From contig JAJUBI010000002.1 in assembly GCA_022419385.1 (NCBI GenBank), positions 1,922,001 to 1,986,000 of the forward strand: a stretch of 64,000 bases of DNA. The letters are read 5' to 3'. Positions 20,601 through 31,756 of this stretch are shown here, in pieces. The notes beneath the pieces are model-generated. The model did no database searches. It saw nothing but the letters and a program-made list of their open reading frames with translations, and was not told where the DNA came from. Source of the DNA: Paraconiothyrium sp. Pb-2020 (lineage: Eukaryota > Ascomycota > Dothideomycetes > Pleosporales > Didymosphaeriaceae). How positions within the stretch are numbered: position 1 is the stretch's first letter; the number at the start of each line of letters is the position of its first letter. The position numbers and the translations under genes are program-made.

Positions 20601-22051
20601 ATTTATCCAAGGTGTTCTTGGAGTGGTTTTATTGATTAACATTATTCAGAATATTGATGTATATATACCTTAAGACGTCATGGAGTGACTTTGGGGTGCG
20701 AGGCGGCGCATGGCATCATGTGGGGCCGTCCATCGCCACCGTCAAAATTCGACCGAGGCTGAGTCGACGCTTCTTTCTGTTACACGTACCCACTATTAAC
20801 GAGGGGCATTGTGGGCTTGCCCCACTAGAACCATTATAAGGTGCAAACAATTGATCGGTCTGAGCCTAATAATTCCGACAACGGTTCGCAACACCACCAG
20901 ATGTAATCGCTAGACATAAGCGTCTCATATTTTATGTCAGACAATCTGGCGCATGGCTTGCGGCGGGACGTTTATTGATATACTAGCATGTTATCACATC
21001 GCTGTCTCCGTTTCACCCCACAACATAGGTACTAATGTCCTTTTACACAATGCGTGGAATTTGGAGAAGAAGGTAGTAGCTTCGTTGACCACGTCTGCAC
21101 ACGTCCACAAAGCCTCTACAAGCCAGCCATGAAGCGGTACAGTCCTACGCTTGCGCGTAAACTACATACAATCACCAATATCATAACTCTCTAACGTCGA
21201 CCCTGAATGGTCCAATGCAGAGGTAGAGTTCCAGTGATTTTCTCGAACCTATCTCGTACGTTGTAGCCTCAACTGTCCGTTTCCATCTGCGATGTACGCA
21301 CTATATTGCCATTGATATAACGATCAGTGCTTGGCGCGTTTGGAAGCCCTCAAGGCTCATGGTGTCACTGAGAAATCGTTCAGCGCTGAGAACAGGAAAC
21401 CCGTCTACTCCTTTGCGCCTCACACAAAACCCTTCCCAAGAACTCGTTGCGCTTTATATGTAATCCCACAGCTGTCCATCTGTCGTGTTTGACAGTAATA
21501 TTCTTTGGTCGAAACCAGGCATGTTACTTTACATCGTTGCTTCGGTTTCAAGTGCTTGAAAAGCTCTAGGCTTGTCGTTATTTTGCCGTTCAAAGACCAT
21601 GCAAAGGAAGATATTTCGCGGACCCAGTAAATATCGAGCAGCGCTCAACATGATGTTCGACACATACAGGTGCATGTCCGCTACACAGCGAGTCTTCTCA
21701 GCAGCTTGGAATTCTGCTGTTGACTACTTAATTGAGAGCAAGGCGAAGCCGAATATTTGATATGATTCGTGCTTTCCTCTAGCGATAGTAGGCTTGGGAG
21801 CGGCATGGCGGTGATGAGCTGTCTAGCGCGCTAGGTGAGGCGGGACCATTCACCACTAACCCAAGTTGCCCATTCAACGGCGGAACATCGCGCCGCCGAA
21901 AACAACAACACAACGCCGCAATTACGAGCCACAAGAGGCACTACAGTTTTAGGGCCCAAATTGCAGACCAAGTCATCACTCACTGCTTGTACTCCATAAC
22001 TGGCCCATTATCATTTTTCCGCTCGCTCAGGGTCTGGGGCGCGGCAATCAG
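20601..22051. other. intergenic, upstream of the 877-aa gene
   Basis: About 1.45 kb without a recognisable gene. Short open frames such as 21572-21760 show no family resemblance. The last 200 bp should carry the promoter of the gene at 22052. Confidence 0.4.
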
Positions 22052-24685
22052 ATGCCGCACAGCGACAAACATTCCAGCATGACCACAATCCACCACTCGC
22101 CACCGCCAGGTGCAACTCCTTTCGCGATCTATGAGGACCCAGAGGACCTAGAGCCGCCTTCGCCATCTGAAGAAGGCGATGTAGATGTTTCCTTCACGTC
22201 TGACATGTCAATGTCTGGTGCCGATGTAGCCATGCCTAGCATTGAAACGGAGCGCGACCTGCACCATGAACCAGAGCCATACACTGGCTCGTACACGTCC
22301 CGCTCATCAATACTCTCGTCGTCCCGTCGCGATTCGACTATGACCGATAACAGCTTCGTCTCGTCGCTACCGTCTGAAATCTCAGTAGCCTCCAAACCAG
22401 TACCGCCAGCCGATGCCCTCGAATCACGATATTCGCCTCGCAAAGAACGTCCGCCATTTCGCAACCCATCATCGGTACGAGCCATGCAGATGGCGTCTCC
22501 AGCACCGTCACTTGCACTCGAAGCACCTCGAGAGCGCACGAAAGGGAGCTACAAGCTCGCAACACCTAGTAAAAGTGGTAGATCGGACTCGGTGTCAACT
22601 ACAGGCACACGCCGATCTCGATCGCACAGGGACAGTATGCATAGGGAATACCAGGCGCAGAGGCCTAGTGCAACGCCGCAGCCGTTGCCGCTAGTGCTGC
22701 TGCACGTTACAATACTACCGATGCAAATGCCCTACACGCCTGAGATCATGATCAAGATTATGCCGGAATGGCTTGTGGAGAACTACAAGATTTTAGAGGA
22801 GAAGCTTCAAGATATAGTGCTGATGCGTCGAGGCCTTCTTATTCAGCATCCGCGAGATGAGTACGATGTACTGGAAGAACGAATATTGGAAAGCCTGGAG
22901 CTGAAAACGCCGCGACTGCTCAAATGCGGACACTTCGTTGCGCCTGACTCGGACGACGAGGAGTCTGATGAGTTTGATGATGAACGCAGGAATGCAGCAG
23001 ACGATGGCATGGGGCGAGGCAGTCGCATGAGCGGAGGCACGGTCACCGCTGAAGAGGATCCTGAGTGTAGGTACCCCACGCCCAACTCTGACGACGCAGG
23101 TGTATGCCTAGACTGTCATCGACAAGTAAAGAAGCCTGGTCACGGTGTTGGTGCAGGTACGAAGAGATGGGACATCAAAATCTACGCAGCAAATGGCCTG
23201 ATGCGCGCTGGCGCTTGGATAGCGGCTTGGAGCGAGATGGAGAGATGCGACGTGGAAATTTCGCCATGGATCCCGCATGAAGTCAGGAAGACTCTAGACA
23301 AGCGGTTTCAACAAGAACAAGAAGCACTAAGGGTCAAGGCACTCTATGCGGCTGAACTGCAGCGTCAGATGGAAGAAGAGGCCACTTTGCAAAGGAAGCT
23401 AGAGGAGGAGGCGGAAGCGAAGCAACAAGCACAAGAAGCTGAGCTACAGATCAAGGTCGAGGCAGAAGCAGTTATGCTGCAGAAGAAACTGGATGAAGAG
23501 GCCGCTGGAAAGAGAAAGCTTGAAGAGACGCTTACTGAAAGAATCGAAGAAGCAAAAGAAGCCATTCGTCTTGAATTTGAAGCTCAAGCGCTCATGGAGG
23601 CCAACGGCGTTGCTGAACGATTTCGTGCCATGGAAGATGCGCTGAAGGCAGAGCGCGAGAAAGCTGCGGCACAAGCACCCGCTGTGGTGCAGGTACCTCA
23701 CGTTCCGTCTTGCTCACGTAGTCGATCTCGGCATCGAGTTCGCTCACGGTCCCGCAGGCCACGCGCTGAAGAGATTCCACTTGGTACATTACTGAAAAAT
23801 TACTTTGCTCTACAGCTTCAGGACTCACGAAACTTCTTCATGCTGGTATTGGGAGCTCTCGTTGTCTTTCTACTGACGAATTCGAACACCAACTGGGACC
23901 TACATCCACCCATACTAGATGTCGGGGCCCCAGTTCCCTTCGATGGTGTCGCTGAGCCAATAGTCCCCGCCGTGGTCACTTCTACAGCTACGATAACTGC
24001 CACCTCCTTCTCTACATTGGTAGTCACCGAGGTGCAGATAGCAGAGGGTCCCAATAAAACTTTGTCGCCGGAATCATCCGATACGACATTGCTTGGAGAC
24101 GCGGAGCCCAGTCCCTCGCGACCTTCACTGGAGGAGCCGAGCGCAGTAATGATTTTACCAGCCGAGGCTGAGCATGTTGACGAGAGGATGGACTCTGCAA
24201 AAGAGATCTTGGAAGGGCCAAATGAACGAGCCATCGGTGAGGAAGACGATGTGATAACCAGAGATGAAGCCATCTCTGCCGAGGTTCCCTCGGAGTACGT
24301 AGTATCGTCAGAAACACTTACGTCAACTGCTGAAGCACCCTTTACCGAATCCTTCGCGCCAACAGAATCTTTGTTATCTTTTTATACGGTTGAGGAGGGC
24401 GATTTCGAGGAGGCCATTTCTGGAGAGCCCGCCACTTCGCAGGCCATCGTGGAGGAGCTCATTGTTGGGGAACCTACAGTCGAACTATCTGAGATTGAAA
24501 AAGTCGATGCATCATTTGATTCTGCCATGCCTATAGCCGAAAGCATTGACAACGAAGAGTCTGCAGAGGCCCCTGCGCAGCATGAAGAGCAACCAGAAAC
24601 CGAAGCTGTACCACAACGCGCCGACGCACCGGTTCCTTTCGAAGAAGACGGCTCAGAAACTGCTAATAAAAGGGACGAACTATGA
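22052..24685 (+). CDS. large coiled-coil, single-span membrane protein
   Basis: An 877-aa uninterrupted frame. Residues 1-200 are Ser/Pro-rich and disordered. A folded part at about 213-300 contains LPLVLLHVTILPMQMPYTPE, then LVENYKILEEKLQDIVLMRRG and EYDVLEERILESLELKTPRL, LKCGHF. A second conserved stretch, CLDCHRQVKKPGHGVGAG and KRWDIKIYAANGLMRAGAWI, follows at about 350-395. A Glu/Gln/Lys-rich coiled coil spans about 414-545, and an Arg/Ser cluster (CSRSRSRHRVRSRSRR) lies near 553-570. One membrane span is at about 595-613 (FFMLVLGALVVFLLT). The remaining 260 residues are acidic and Thr/Ser/Glu-rich. Proteins of this layout are widespread in ascomycetes, sometimes labelled 'pathway-specific nitrogen regulator'. 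I cannot confirm that label. Membrane location is inferred from the span. Confidence 0.75.
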   Translation: MPHSDKHSSMTTIHHSPPPGATPFAIYEDPEDLEPPSPSEEGDVDVSFTSDMSMSGADVAMPSIETERDLHHEPEPYTGSYTSRSSILSSSRRDSTMTDNSFVSSLPSEISVASKPVPPADALESRYSPRKERPPFRNPSSVRAMQMASPAPSLALEAPRERTKGSYKLATPSKSGRSDSVSTTGTRRSRSHRDSMHREYQAQRPSATPQPLPLVLLHVTILPMQMPYTPEIMIKIMPEWLVENYKILEEKLQDIVLMRRGLLIQHPRDEYDVLEERILESLELKTPRLLKCGHFVAPDSDDEESDEFDDERRNAADDGMGRGSRMSGGTVTAEEDPECRYPTPNSDDAGVCLDCHRQVKKPGHGVGAGTKRWDIKIYAANGLMRAGAWIAAWSEMERCDVEISPWIPHEVRKTLDKRFQQEQEALRVKALYAAELQRQMEEEATLQRKLEEEAEAKQQAQEAELQIKVEAEAVMLQKKLDEEAAGKRKLEETLTERIEEAKEAIRLEFEAQALMEANGVAERFRAMEDALKAEREKAAAQAPAVVQVPHVPSCSRSRSRHRVRSRSRRPRAEEIPLGTLLKNYFALQLQDSRNFFMLVLGALVVFLLTNSNTNWDLHPPILDVGAPVPFDGVAEPIVPAVVTSTATITATSFSTLVVTEVQIAEGPNKTLSPESSDTTLLGDAEPSPSRPSLEEPSAVMILPAEAEHVDERMDSAKEILEGPNERAIGEEDDVITRDEAISAEVPSEYVVSSETLTSTAEAPFTESFAPTESLLSFYTVEEGDFEEAISGEPATSQAIVEELIVGEPTVELSEIEKVDASFDSAMPIAESIDNEESAEAPAQHEEQPETEAVPQRADAPVPFEEDGSETANKRDEL

Positions 24686-25228
24686 GTGCCCTGGAGCCAC
24701 AATATCGTCCGCTGAGGCTGAGCATAAGACATTCCCCTTTCGGACTTGGTGCGAGCTTCGCCACAGAACACACTCACGCATCACCCAAGACAGATATCAA
24801 ACATGTCGGCCTTATTTCACCGGTTCGGATTCACTTCATTGGGCAATCGAAACGCGTAATGCTTCTAGTCCTCTATCTCACGAATTAACCACCCCCCTTA
24901 TGATGTAACGCACACAGCCACGATTTGTTCGTCTCTTTCATTCAGCCATGTAGCGTTGATGCAATATCATAGCGTGGAGTTCAGGGCATTCCAAGAATGA
25001 TCAGCATAGCGAGTTTTTCTCAGTAGGAAGTGAGCATCGTGGGACAGAAATAGCCATTAGGAAGTATAGTAATACCATCCTCATGCATCTCACATTGCCA
25101 CCTGGTGGTCAACCATGGATAAGTAACTAGTGTCATTGATCTCGTAGGCAGAGTAGTGAGCCAATTCTGCCGTAAACTTGTGCAAGGGTGCTTTACACAT
25201 TTATTTCCACCGTCATTCCATCTTTGCC
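24686..25228. other. convergent intergenic spacer
   Basis: Lies between the 3' ends of the 877-aa gene and the UCH gene. Nothing recognisable; expected to hold both 3' untranslated regions. Confidence 0.4.
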
Positions 25229-26336
25229 TCAATCAATACCATCACTCGCGATCCCCTGCTTCCTCTTATCCTCCATGCGCTTCCTCGTCTTTGCCCTACC
25301 ATCATCAATCCACTTGTCATACGCGCCCTCACCCTGTGCCAGTTTCGCCTTCACAACGCCCTTCATGAGCTCGCCGACAAACCCCACGAAATTATGCCGC
25401 CGCAGCGCATTCTCCCACAGCCACGCACTCCGCTTCTCCTCCTGCTCCTCGAGCGCCTCCTGGTCGCCAATCTCGCGCGCGCGTATCCGCTGGTCTTGCA
25501 CACAGGCGAGCAGGTTGAAGCGGATTTCGGTGGCGGGGTAGCGGTTGATGCGGCGCTGGAGCACGGGGACGATGGCGTCGGGGAAATTTTGCGGGGTACA
25601 AGGACCGTGGGAGATGGGGGCGGGTTGGAGACCGTCGAGTTCGTAGAGAGTGTTGTTTATTGAGGTGTATCTATTCAGCATGTCAGTATTTTGAGGCACA
25701 TCAGAAGAAGGTGGGGTAAACGCACGCGATGAAGTGGTAGACGTCGTCGTCTTCTGTGGCGGTGCGCTGTGTCTCGTCTATGAACGGTGAGGATCGCGCG
25801 AACGAGTTGTGTACTTCACGGATAACGTCTGAGTTTGAGAGAGTCTCGCCCCGGAACTGCGTGCAGATGTTAGCATTGACCCGGCCCAAGACACAATCGC
25901 CACTCATGCTCACCTCCGGTGGAAACTCCTGTGTGAATTCTCTGAACTCTTTCAAATCTTTGCCTATTTGCACCTCGCCATCCTTGTTCAGCAGTACGCT
26001 AAGCAACGCTTGCGTGCCGCATGCATTTTGAATTGTCTGTGCGGCAAAGAAGATCTCGTTCGCCGCATCGTAATCGAAGCTGCCATCTTTTGGTGTGTCG
26101 GACCGCGCCTCACCGGTAGGATATTTGAAGAGAAAGATGACGCCGTAGATCTTGCCAAGGCGTTTGAGTTCGTCTGAGTCTAGAGTTACAAGCTCTTCGA
26201 ACTGTACGTCCTTAACGCCGAGCTTCTCGATGAGGTACGTGAAGACGCCCTAATGATATGTCAGCTCGTGTGAGTGATGAAGCGGGCGCAAAACACGTAC
26301 CGCATCGCTCTCGATCGTGTTCCAGCCTCCGGACAT
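25229..26336 (-). CDS. ubiquitin C-terminal hydrolase, UCH37/UCHL5-type (C12)
   Basis: A cysteine protease that trims ubiquitin; UCH37-type members act at the proteasome or in chromatin complexes. Exons 26301-26336, 25914-26249, 25726-25856 and 25229-25670 give 314 aa; introns are 26250-26300, 25857-25913 and 25671-25725. The catalytic set is visible: Gln83/Cys89 in QTIQNACGTQALL, His165 in DDDVYHFIAY and Asp180 in YELDGLQ. Positions match human UCHL5 within one residue. The N-terminus is MSGGWNTIESDAGVFTYLIE, as in the family. The C-terminal extension is helical and ends in a basic KTRKRMEDKRKQG tail, consistent with the ULD-type domain. It is divergent from the flavoprotein gene at 27083. 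Confidence 0.93.
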
Positions 26337-27082
26337 GGTCATAGAACGTATGGACGTTGTGCCGAAGGGATCGATGAGTTGACGCTGCGGTGGAGTGTGG
26401 TTCGCTGGCGTCGGGGTCGAGGTCGGCCCGAAGTACGTTCATCGGAAGAATTCCGAGAGCTCGGAACGGCAGCACCCCTCGAGTGACGCAATGCGTGGCT
26501 ACTCAACTTTCACCTTCAACATTAAAGGCTCGGTTCTTGCTCGGAATCCCTCGGGCTTATGTCGATGTTATCGCATGTCGATGTTATCGCATGTCGTGCA
26601 GCCTCTATTTGTCTATGCATGATGCCTCTACGTATGCATTTCATTCGTGGTATAAGCTTCGATGTAACATGCATAACCACGAGTAGCGTTTGAGAGGAAG
26701 ACGATGGGTGTACTACATCAATTGATAGGCTCCGGGAATCGACAACGTTGCACAATGCATGAAGATATTGTAGAAGCTATCGCCCCCAATATCGTATATT
26801 CTTGCGAAAATGTATTCTAGACTTAAGGGATCGTTGAGCCCATAAATTCGTCTTTACTACAGGCTTTCTCCAACAATATTCAACAATGGTGCTCAAATAT
26901 ATGACATAGGATACGGACTATGGACAATGTTCGGCGAAGAACCGGCAAACTCTGTAATACACCTACGGGCCTATATCCTTGTACAATTTCTCCACCCATC
27001 GTGACGTCAAATAGACCCTGCGACAACACAAATATGAGCAACGCACTCACCTGTCCGCGAGGCAAATAGGCTTCCCCGCAAG
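26337..27082. other. divergent promoter region, UCH / NDH-2-like
   Basis: About 750 bp shared by two divergent genes. It contains a short tandem repeat listed separately. No coding signal is seen. Confidence 0.4.
26562..26593. repeat. 16-bp tandem repeat, two perfect copies
   Basis: TCGATGTTATCGCATG occurs at 26562-26577 and 26578-26593 and is followed by TCG, a third partial unit. It lies about 230 bp upstream of the UCH start. Confidence 0.75.
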
Positions 27083-28405
27083 ATGGATGCGAACCACCTC
27101 GACACTCCTGGCTCATCATTCAACGTGGCATCTAAACCAACAATCGCCATAATTGGCTCCGGATGGGGCGGTTTCACCTTGGCTCATGCACTATCGCTTG
27201 CGAAGTACAATGTCGCAGTCGTGTCACCTTCGAGAACGATCCAATATACGCCTCTTCTCGCCAGTGCGGCGGCAGGTATGTTCAACTTTCGCCTTGCGGA
27301 AGAACCGGTGCGCCGCCGCAACAAGCTACCCGGCCTATCCTACTACAACGCTAAGGTCGAGGACATCGACTTCAACTCTCGGACGCTTGACTGCAGGGCG
27401 ACCCATAGCGACATCACCGAAGAACATCTAAAAGACGTAGACTCTTTCAAGCTCAAGTACGACAAGCTCGTTCTCGCGCCAGGATGCGATGTGCAAACAT
27501 TCGGAACCCCCGGAGCCCTGGAACATGCGATATTTCTGAGAACCACAGATGATGCGCGGAGGATCCAAAAGCGTATACTAGATATGCTTGACGCGGCGTC
27601 AATTCCTGGCTTGACAGACACTCAGCAACGTGACATGCTTCGTATTGTCATCGTTGGCGGCGGGGCCATCGGCATTGAAGCGACGGCTGAGCTCTTCGAT
27701 CTCTGGGATCATGAAATGAGGCATGTGTATCCGCACTTGGATGGCAAGGTTACCATTGAGATCCACGATGTTGCGCCCGCACTATTGGGTACCTTCGACA
27801 AGCGGCTTGGAGAGTACGCAGCGCAGAAGCTTGAAGGACGTGGCGTCGAAGTCAGGACGAGCAGCCATATCGAAAAAGTCGATGCCGGTGCCATATGGAC
27901 GAAGGAGCAGGGCGAATTGCGATATGGCATGCTCATCTGGGCAACCGGGAACGGCACCAACCCGCTAGTCTCGAAGCTAGATGTGAAGAAGGATGGGAAA
28001 TTGCAACGTATCGTGACAGATCGACGGCTTAGGGTATTTGATGCTGAGGACCAGCTCATCGACAATGTATACGCTCTCGGCGATTCGGCTGACATTGAGG
28101 GGTATACGCTGCCAACCCTTGCTGAAGTCGCAGTGCAGAAAGCGAAGTTTCTTGCCGAGGAACTCAACAAGGCCGACAAGCCAGCGAGGGCTTTTGAATA
28201 CAAACAACAAGCCAACATCGCCTATCTAGGTCAGCATGATGGCGTCATTGGCGGCAAGGACGAATGGACGGGGCAATCGGCGTGGTTGGCGTGGAGGAGT
28301 GGCAGTATATACCATTGGCCTAGAAGTTGGAGAAGAACCCTCATGATTGGCATTAGCTGGTTCTTCAACAAGATCGGGGGAAGAGATATCGCCAGAAAGT
28401 GGTGA
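27083..28405 (+). CDS. NDH-2-like FAD/NAD(P)-dependent oxidoreductase
   Basis: A 440-aa single-exon flavoprotein of the alternative NADH dehydrogenase type. The FAD site is TIAIIGSGWGGFTLAHALSL at about residues 21-40. The NAD(P)H site is RIVIVGGGAIGIEATAEL from residue 187. The second FAD motif is NVYALGDSADIEG near 330. QYTPLLASAAAGMFNFR resembles the conserved region after the FAD motif in NDH-2. The C-terminus has WLAWRSGSIYHWPRSWRR and ends with hydrophobic residues (TLMIGISWFF), as in membrane-associated NDH-2. It is shorter than the typical mitochondrial enzymes and begins without an evident targeting presequence, so mitochondrial location is doubtful. Likely reaction: NAD(P)H oxidation with quinone or another acceptor. 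Confidence 0.85.
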   Translation: MDANHLDTPGSSFNVASKPTIAIIGSGWGGFTLAHALSLAKYNVAVVSPSRTIQYTPLLASAAAGMFNFRLAEEPVRRRNKLPGLSYYNAKVEDIDFNSRTLDCRATHSDITEEHLKDVDSFKLKYDKLVLAPGCDVQTFGTPGALEHAIFLRTTDDARRIQKRILDMLDAASIPGLTDTQQRDMLRIVIVGGGAIGIEATAELFDLWDHEMRHVYPHLDGKVTIEIHDVAPALLGTFDKRLGEYAAQKLEGRGVEVRTSSHIEKVDAGAIWTKEQGELRYGMLIWATGNGTNPLVSKLDVKKDGKLQRIVTDRRLRVFDAEDQLIDNVYALGDSADIEGYTLPTLAEVAVQKAKFLAEELNKADKPARAFEYKQQANIAYLGQHDGVIGGKDEWTGQSAWLAWRSGSIYHWPRSWRRTLMIGISWFFNKIGGRDIARKW

Positions 28406-31400
28406 GGGTATTGAGGAATGTTGATGCAAGCGATGTTGTGTTAGCGACAAGTCATGGACCGCGAACTTTGCCGCGTTGAAAGACTTCGAGGCCTCGTCGA
28501 AACGCGCTGGTACATGCCGTTCTATATTATGACGTTATGAGCTGGTTCTCCTCTTTCTGTTCTGTAGTGAGGAGCCATGGTTGGGGAATACTCTAGATAC
28601 AGCAAGTTTGTAACAGCAAATTTCTTCCAGCTATGTGGGGACTTCGTAATATGCTCCAAGGTTATTGCGTGTAGGTAACGGTTCGTTTCTCTTGTCAGAT
28701 TGAGGGCTCGCTAGACGAAACATCTAGAAGTCAGGCTCTTGGAGACTGTACCAGGGTAACTTAAGCTATCACAATTCTTCAAGGTTATGACTCGATACTG
28801 GACAGCCGATCATGACAATCTTTTCGAATCGCGCTGTTACGAGTGGGTGCAAATTATGAGGTCATAGAGGTATAGTTGTCGCGCGCTCTGTGGCCAAACA
28901 TGGTGGAAAAGAGATTTCCGTGGTCATTGCAAATTGCGGACGTTGAGTCTCTCTAGCTGAGCAAGTTTTCCAAGCTCTTCGCATCTTGGTGAGAGATTGT
29001 CCATTAGTCATATACTTATCATGTCTTCACAGTCGACGTCAGTGAGAGCGAATGTGCAGCTCCCATAGTCGTGCATGTAATCGAGAAGGCACAATCAAGC
29101 GGTGCATCATGACCGCACCGTACCCACTTCGACATCCGCAATAACCGCTGCCTTCGACCGCCCAAAGCCGATGTCCATTCAGCAACTCGGTCTGAACCTC
29201 GGTCTTGCCCAAGGTCTGCAGAACCCTCAGCATCCATCTCCACAGTCCCTGAGCAGGGGTAAGCGAAAATCACCTGTCGCTAAGATGCCGCCCACACATG
29301 GCTCCCGGAGTACCCGTGCACGCACTAGCTTTCACAGATGTTAGCCGCACCATCCGTTGGAGCTAGGAAGGTTCGTAGTGTCGGGACGGGGTTCAGCACC
29401 CGTACTTGGCAGTCAGCGGAGCAGCGGAGGTTTCGATAAGAGGGATGGTTGGACCGATGGACCGATGAGACAGCAGACTGTGACTAACACTTTTGCTAAG
29501 GCGATGTGTGGCTACGGAACATAAATTGATGATCTGATTGTGGATGCACATGTAGTAGCCTTGTGGAGCCATGCATTGGAACGCCTTGCTGTGTACCTTG
29601 TGCGATGCCTTGCCAGCGCACACGGTAGAGACAGCCGTCACTACCCAGCCTCCTAAAGGTGCAGGTCTTTCGAGATGGCCTCAGCACGACTAGTACTTTG
29701 TACACCGCGACCCCAACTCAGCAATCCTCGCGGCGATCGCGTTCCTCACCGGTTTGCACCGCCACAGTTCCCATTCGGTGCGGAAATGCACGCAATGCAT
29801 CCCGTCGATCACCCTTTCGCACTTGTTTCCCTACACCGCCTAGCGCCGCTGCTATTCGAAGCCTTTCCAAGCCTCGGTAGCCGAGCACGTGCTACACCCT
29901 CGCTACCAGACGCTAATGCACGCTGCACGTGTGATGAGAAAGGGAAAGCGTTGCAGAGGGCAAGTGTACGCGGGATAGAGGGTCCATAGACTACCCATGA
30001 AGCTTTGGCAAGGAGGCTAAAAGTTGCTAAGAGCTCAGAGTCAGATGATCACTGATCAGTCACAACCGCGGGTTTATAGCACCGTCTGGCGACGGTGGAG
30101 CGTAGCCGCATGGCGCATGGGGAAAACAAGACGTGGGCACACAACCTGGTCCATTGGGTGTTTCCATCAACGTCGAAGAAGAGGATGAAGGCGATGGGGC
30201 GTCACCGCCACTGTCCTTATCCAACAAGAACAACACACAACCCCGATACCAACCACAGTCGCATTCGCATCGAAATCCATAACGTAACAGGCCTGGCCGG
30301 CGGGAATCCAACCACCCATCGCGACCGTTCCTTCCCACCCAAGCGACTTAATTGCGCCGCCCGCTGATTGGCCCCGTATCGCGCACCCAGTGTGCTGCTA
30401 TTTTCAGCGACGGGGCCAGGTACAGTACCTCGATCGAGGACAACGTGCCACCCCCGTACCGTGTGTGGAAAGCGTGCGCTGCACGATACCGGTACGGGGA
30501 GGCATACCTGCGAAGGGCAGGGTCGTGCAGAGCGCACCCGTCCGCCTGTCGCCATCTAGACCAGTCCGCAAGCAGATCACCTGAAGTGGCTCTGTTCATC
30601 TGCTGTGCTTCCTCTGCCACATGGTCTGGTTGATGTCACTGTTGTTTGCTGTTGCTTCGGTGCATGACGCATGCATGGCCCGACCAAGTGGATGGACAGG
30701 GCGAAAGTGTACCATGTCCCTTCCCGATATCCGCCCAACAGATTGCACAATGCTCACATGACGGGCTTACTTGCCCACGTGCTTTCACCGGCGGCCGCGC
30801 CAAGGTCTGTGTTCAAGAAAGTAGGTACTTGCTGCACGAGACCCCGTTGATTCGTCGATAGCGACGCATTCACATTCAGCCTTTTGAGCTGCCTCATCTA
30901 ACCTTCAGCTATGGCTACGCAGGCCTCTAAGAATAGCAATTGAGACTGAGACATGTCCACACATCTACCGCCTGCAAAGCCGAATCCCCACGCGCGTCAT
31001 CGCGTCTGCCGACTGCAACGTCTACCAAAAGGAATGCAACAGCGTGAATTTTCTAGCCACCAGACCAGTTCAGAGCACCACAGGGCAACGGTCGGCGTGA
31101 AACTCGTCCGACCGTTCCCGATAGGTATATCATACATGGTTAAAACTTTGGAAAGAACGAAAGAGAAGTAACGAAAACAAAGGTGACGCCTTTGTAGCCA
31201 ATCGGCTACGTGATGCTGCCTTCGGCCATATCCAGTCCCAGGAAGCGAACAGCCAAAGCGTGTACGAGGCTGCAGCAGGGGTATAGGGGAACGTGGTAAC
31301 CGATCGTGAATCGTGATATCCAAGGTTGACGCGATTCATCAATAAACTGACATGAAGACGTAGAACGTCTTGCGTTGCGTCGCAGAAAGCAATAATGTCA

Positions 31401-31756
31401 AATGCTATGCGTAAATCGGAAAGATCGTTGATGTCGTAATGGTGTGGTGTGTTGTGTAAAGCCTGAAGCATGTCGAGCAGGTGTGGTCATTCGTTTGTTC
31501 TCCACAGCCCAGACTAGCGTAGGTGACACGCATAGACTGCGCCTCGCTTCACTCAAGGCTCTTTAAGCTAGCCACGACTAAAATGGATAGGAGGCAGCTG
31601 CGGTCCTCGGCTATGATATGAGCCATACGCTTGAGTAGATACAGGTGGGAGTGTTGGCGCCTGCCCTGGGACGGGTTGAGGGATGTGTCCAACGCTGGGC
31701 GGGAGCTGCGACTTCAACTTGTTGGGGTCCCTGGACGATCGTTCAGCCTCGTGTCT
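28406..31756. other. long convergent intergenic region, no gene seen
   Basis: About 3.3 kb between the flavoprotein gene and the 3' end of the zinc-cluster factor. Base composition varies: AT-richer to 29.0 kb, then GC-richer around 29.7-30.6 kb. Open frames there overlap on several strands and frames and show no family resemblance. I recognise no transposon piece or RNA gene. Confidence 0.45.

Noticed and set aside
25178..25663. 161-codon plus-strand frame
   Set aside because: It is a shadow of the last exon of the UCH gene on the other strand.
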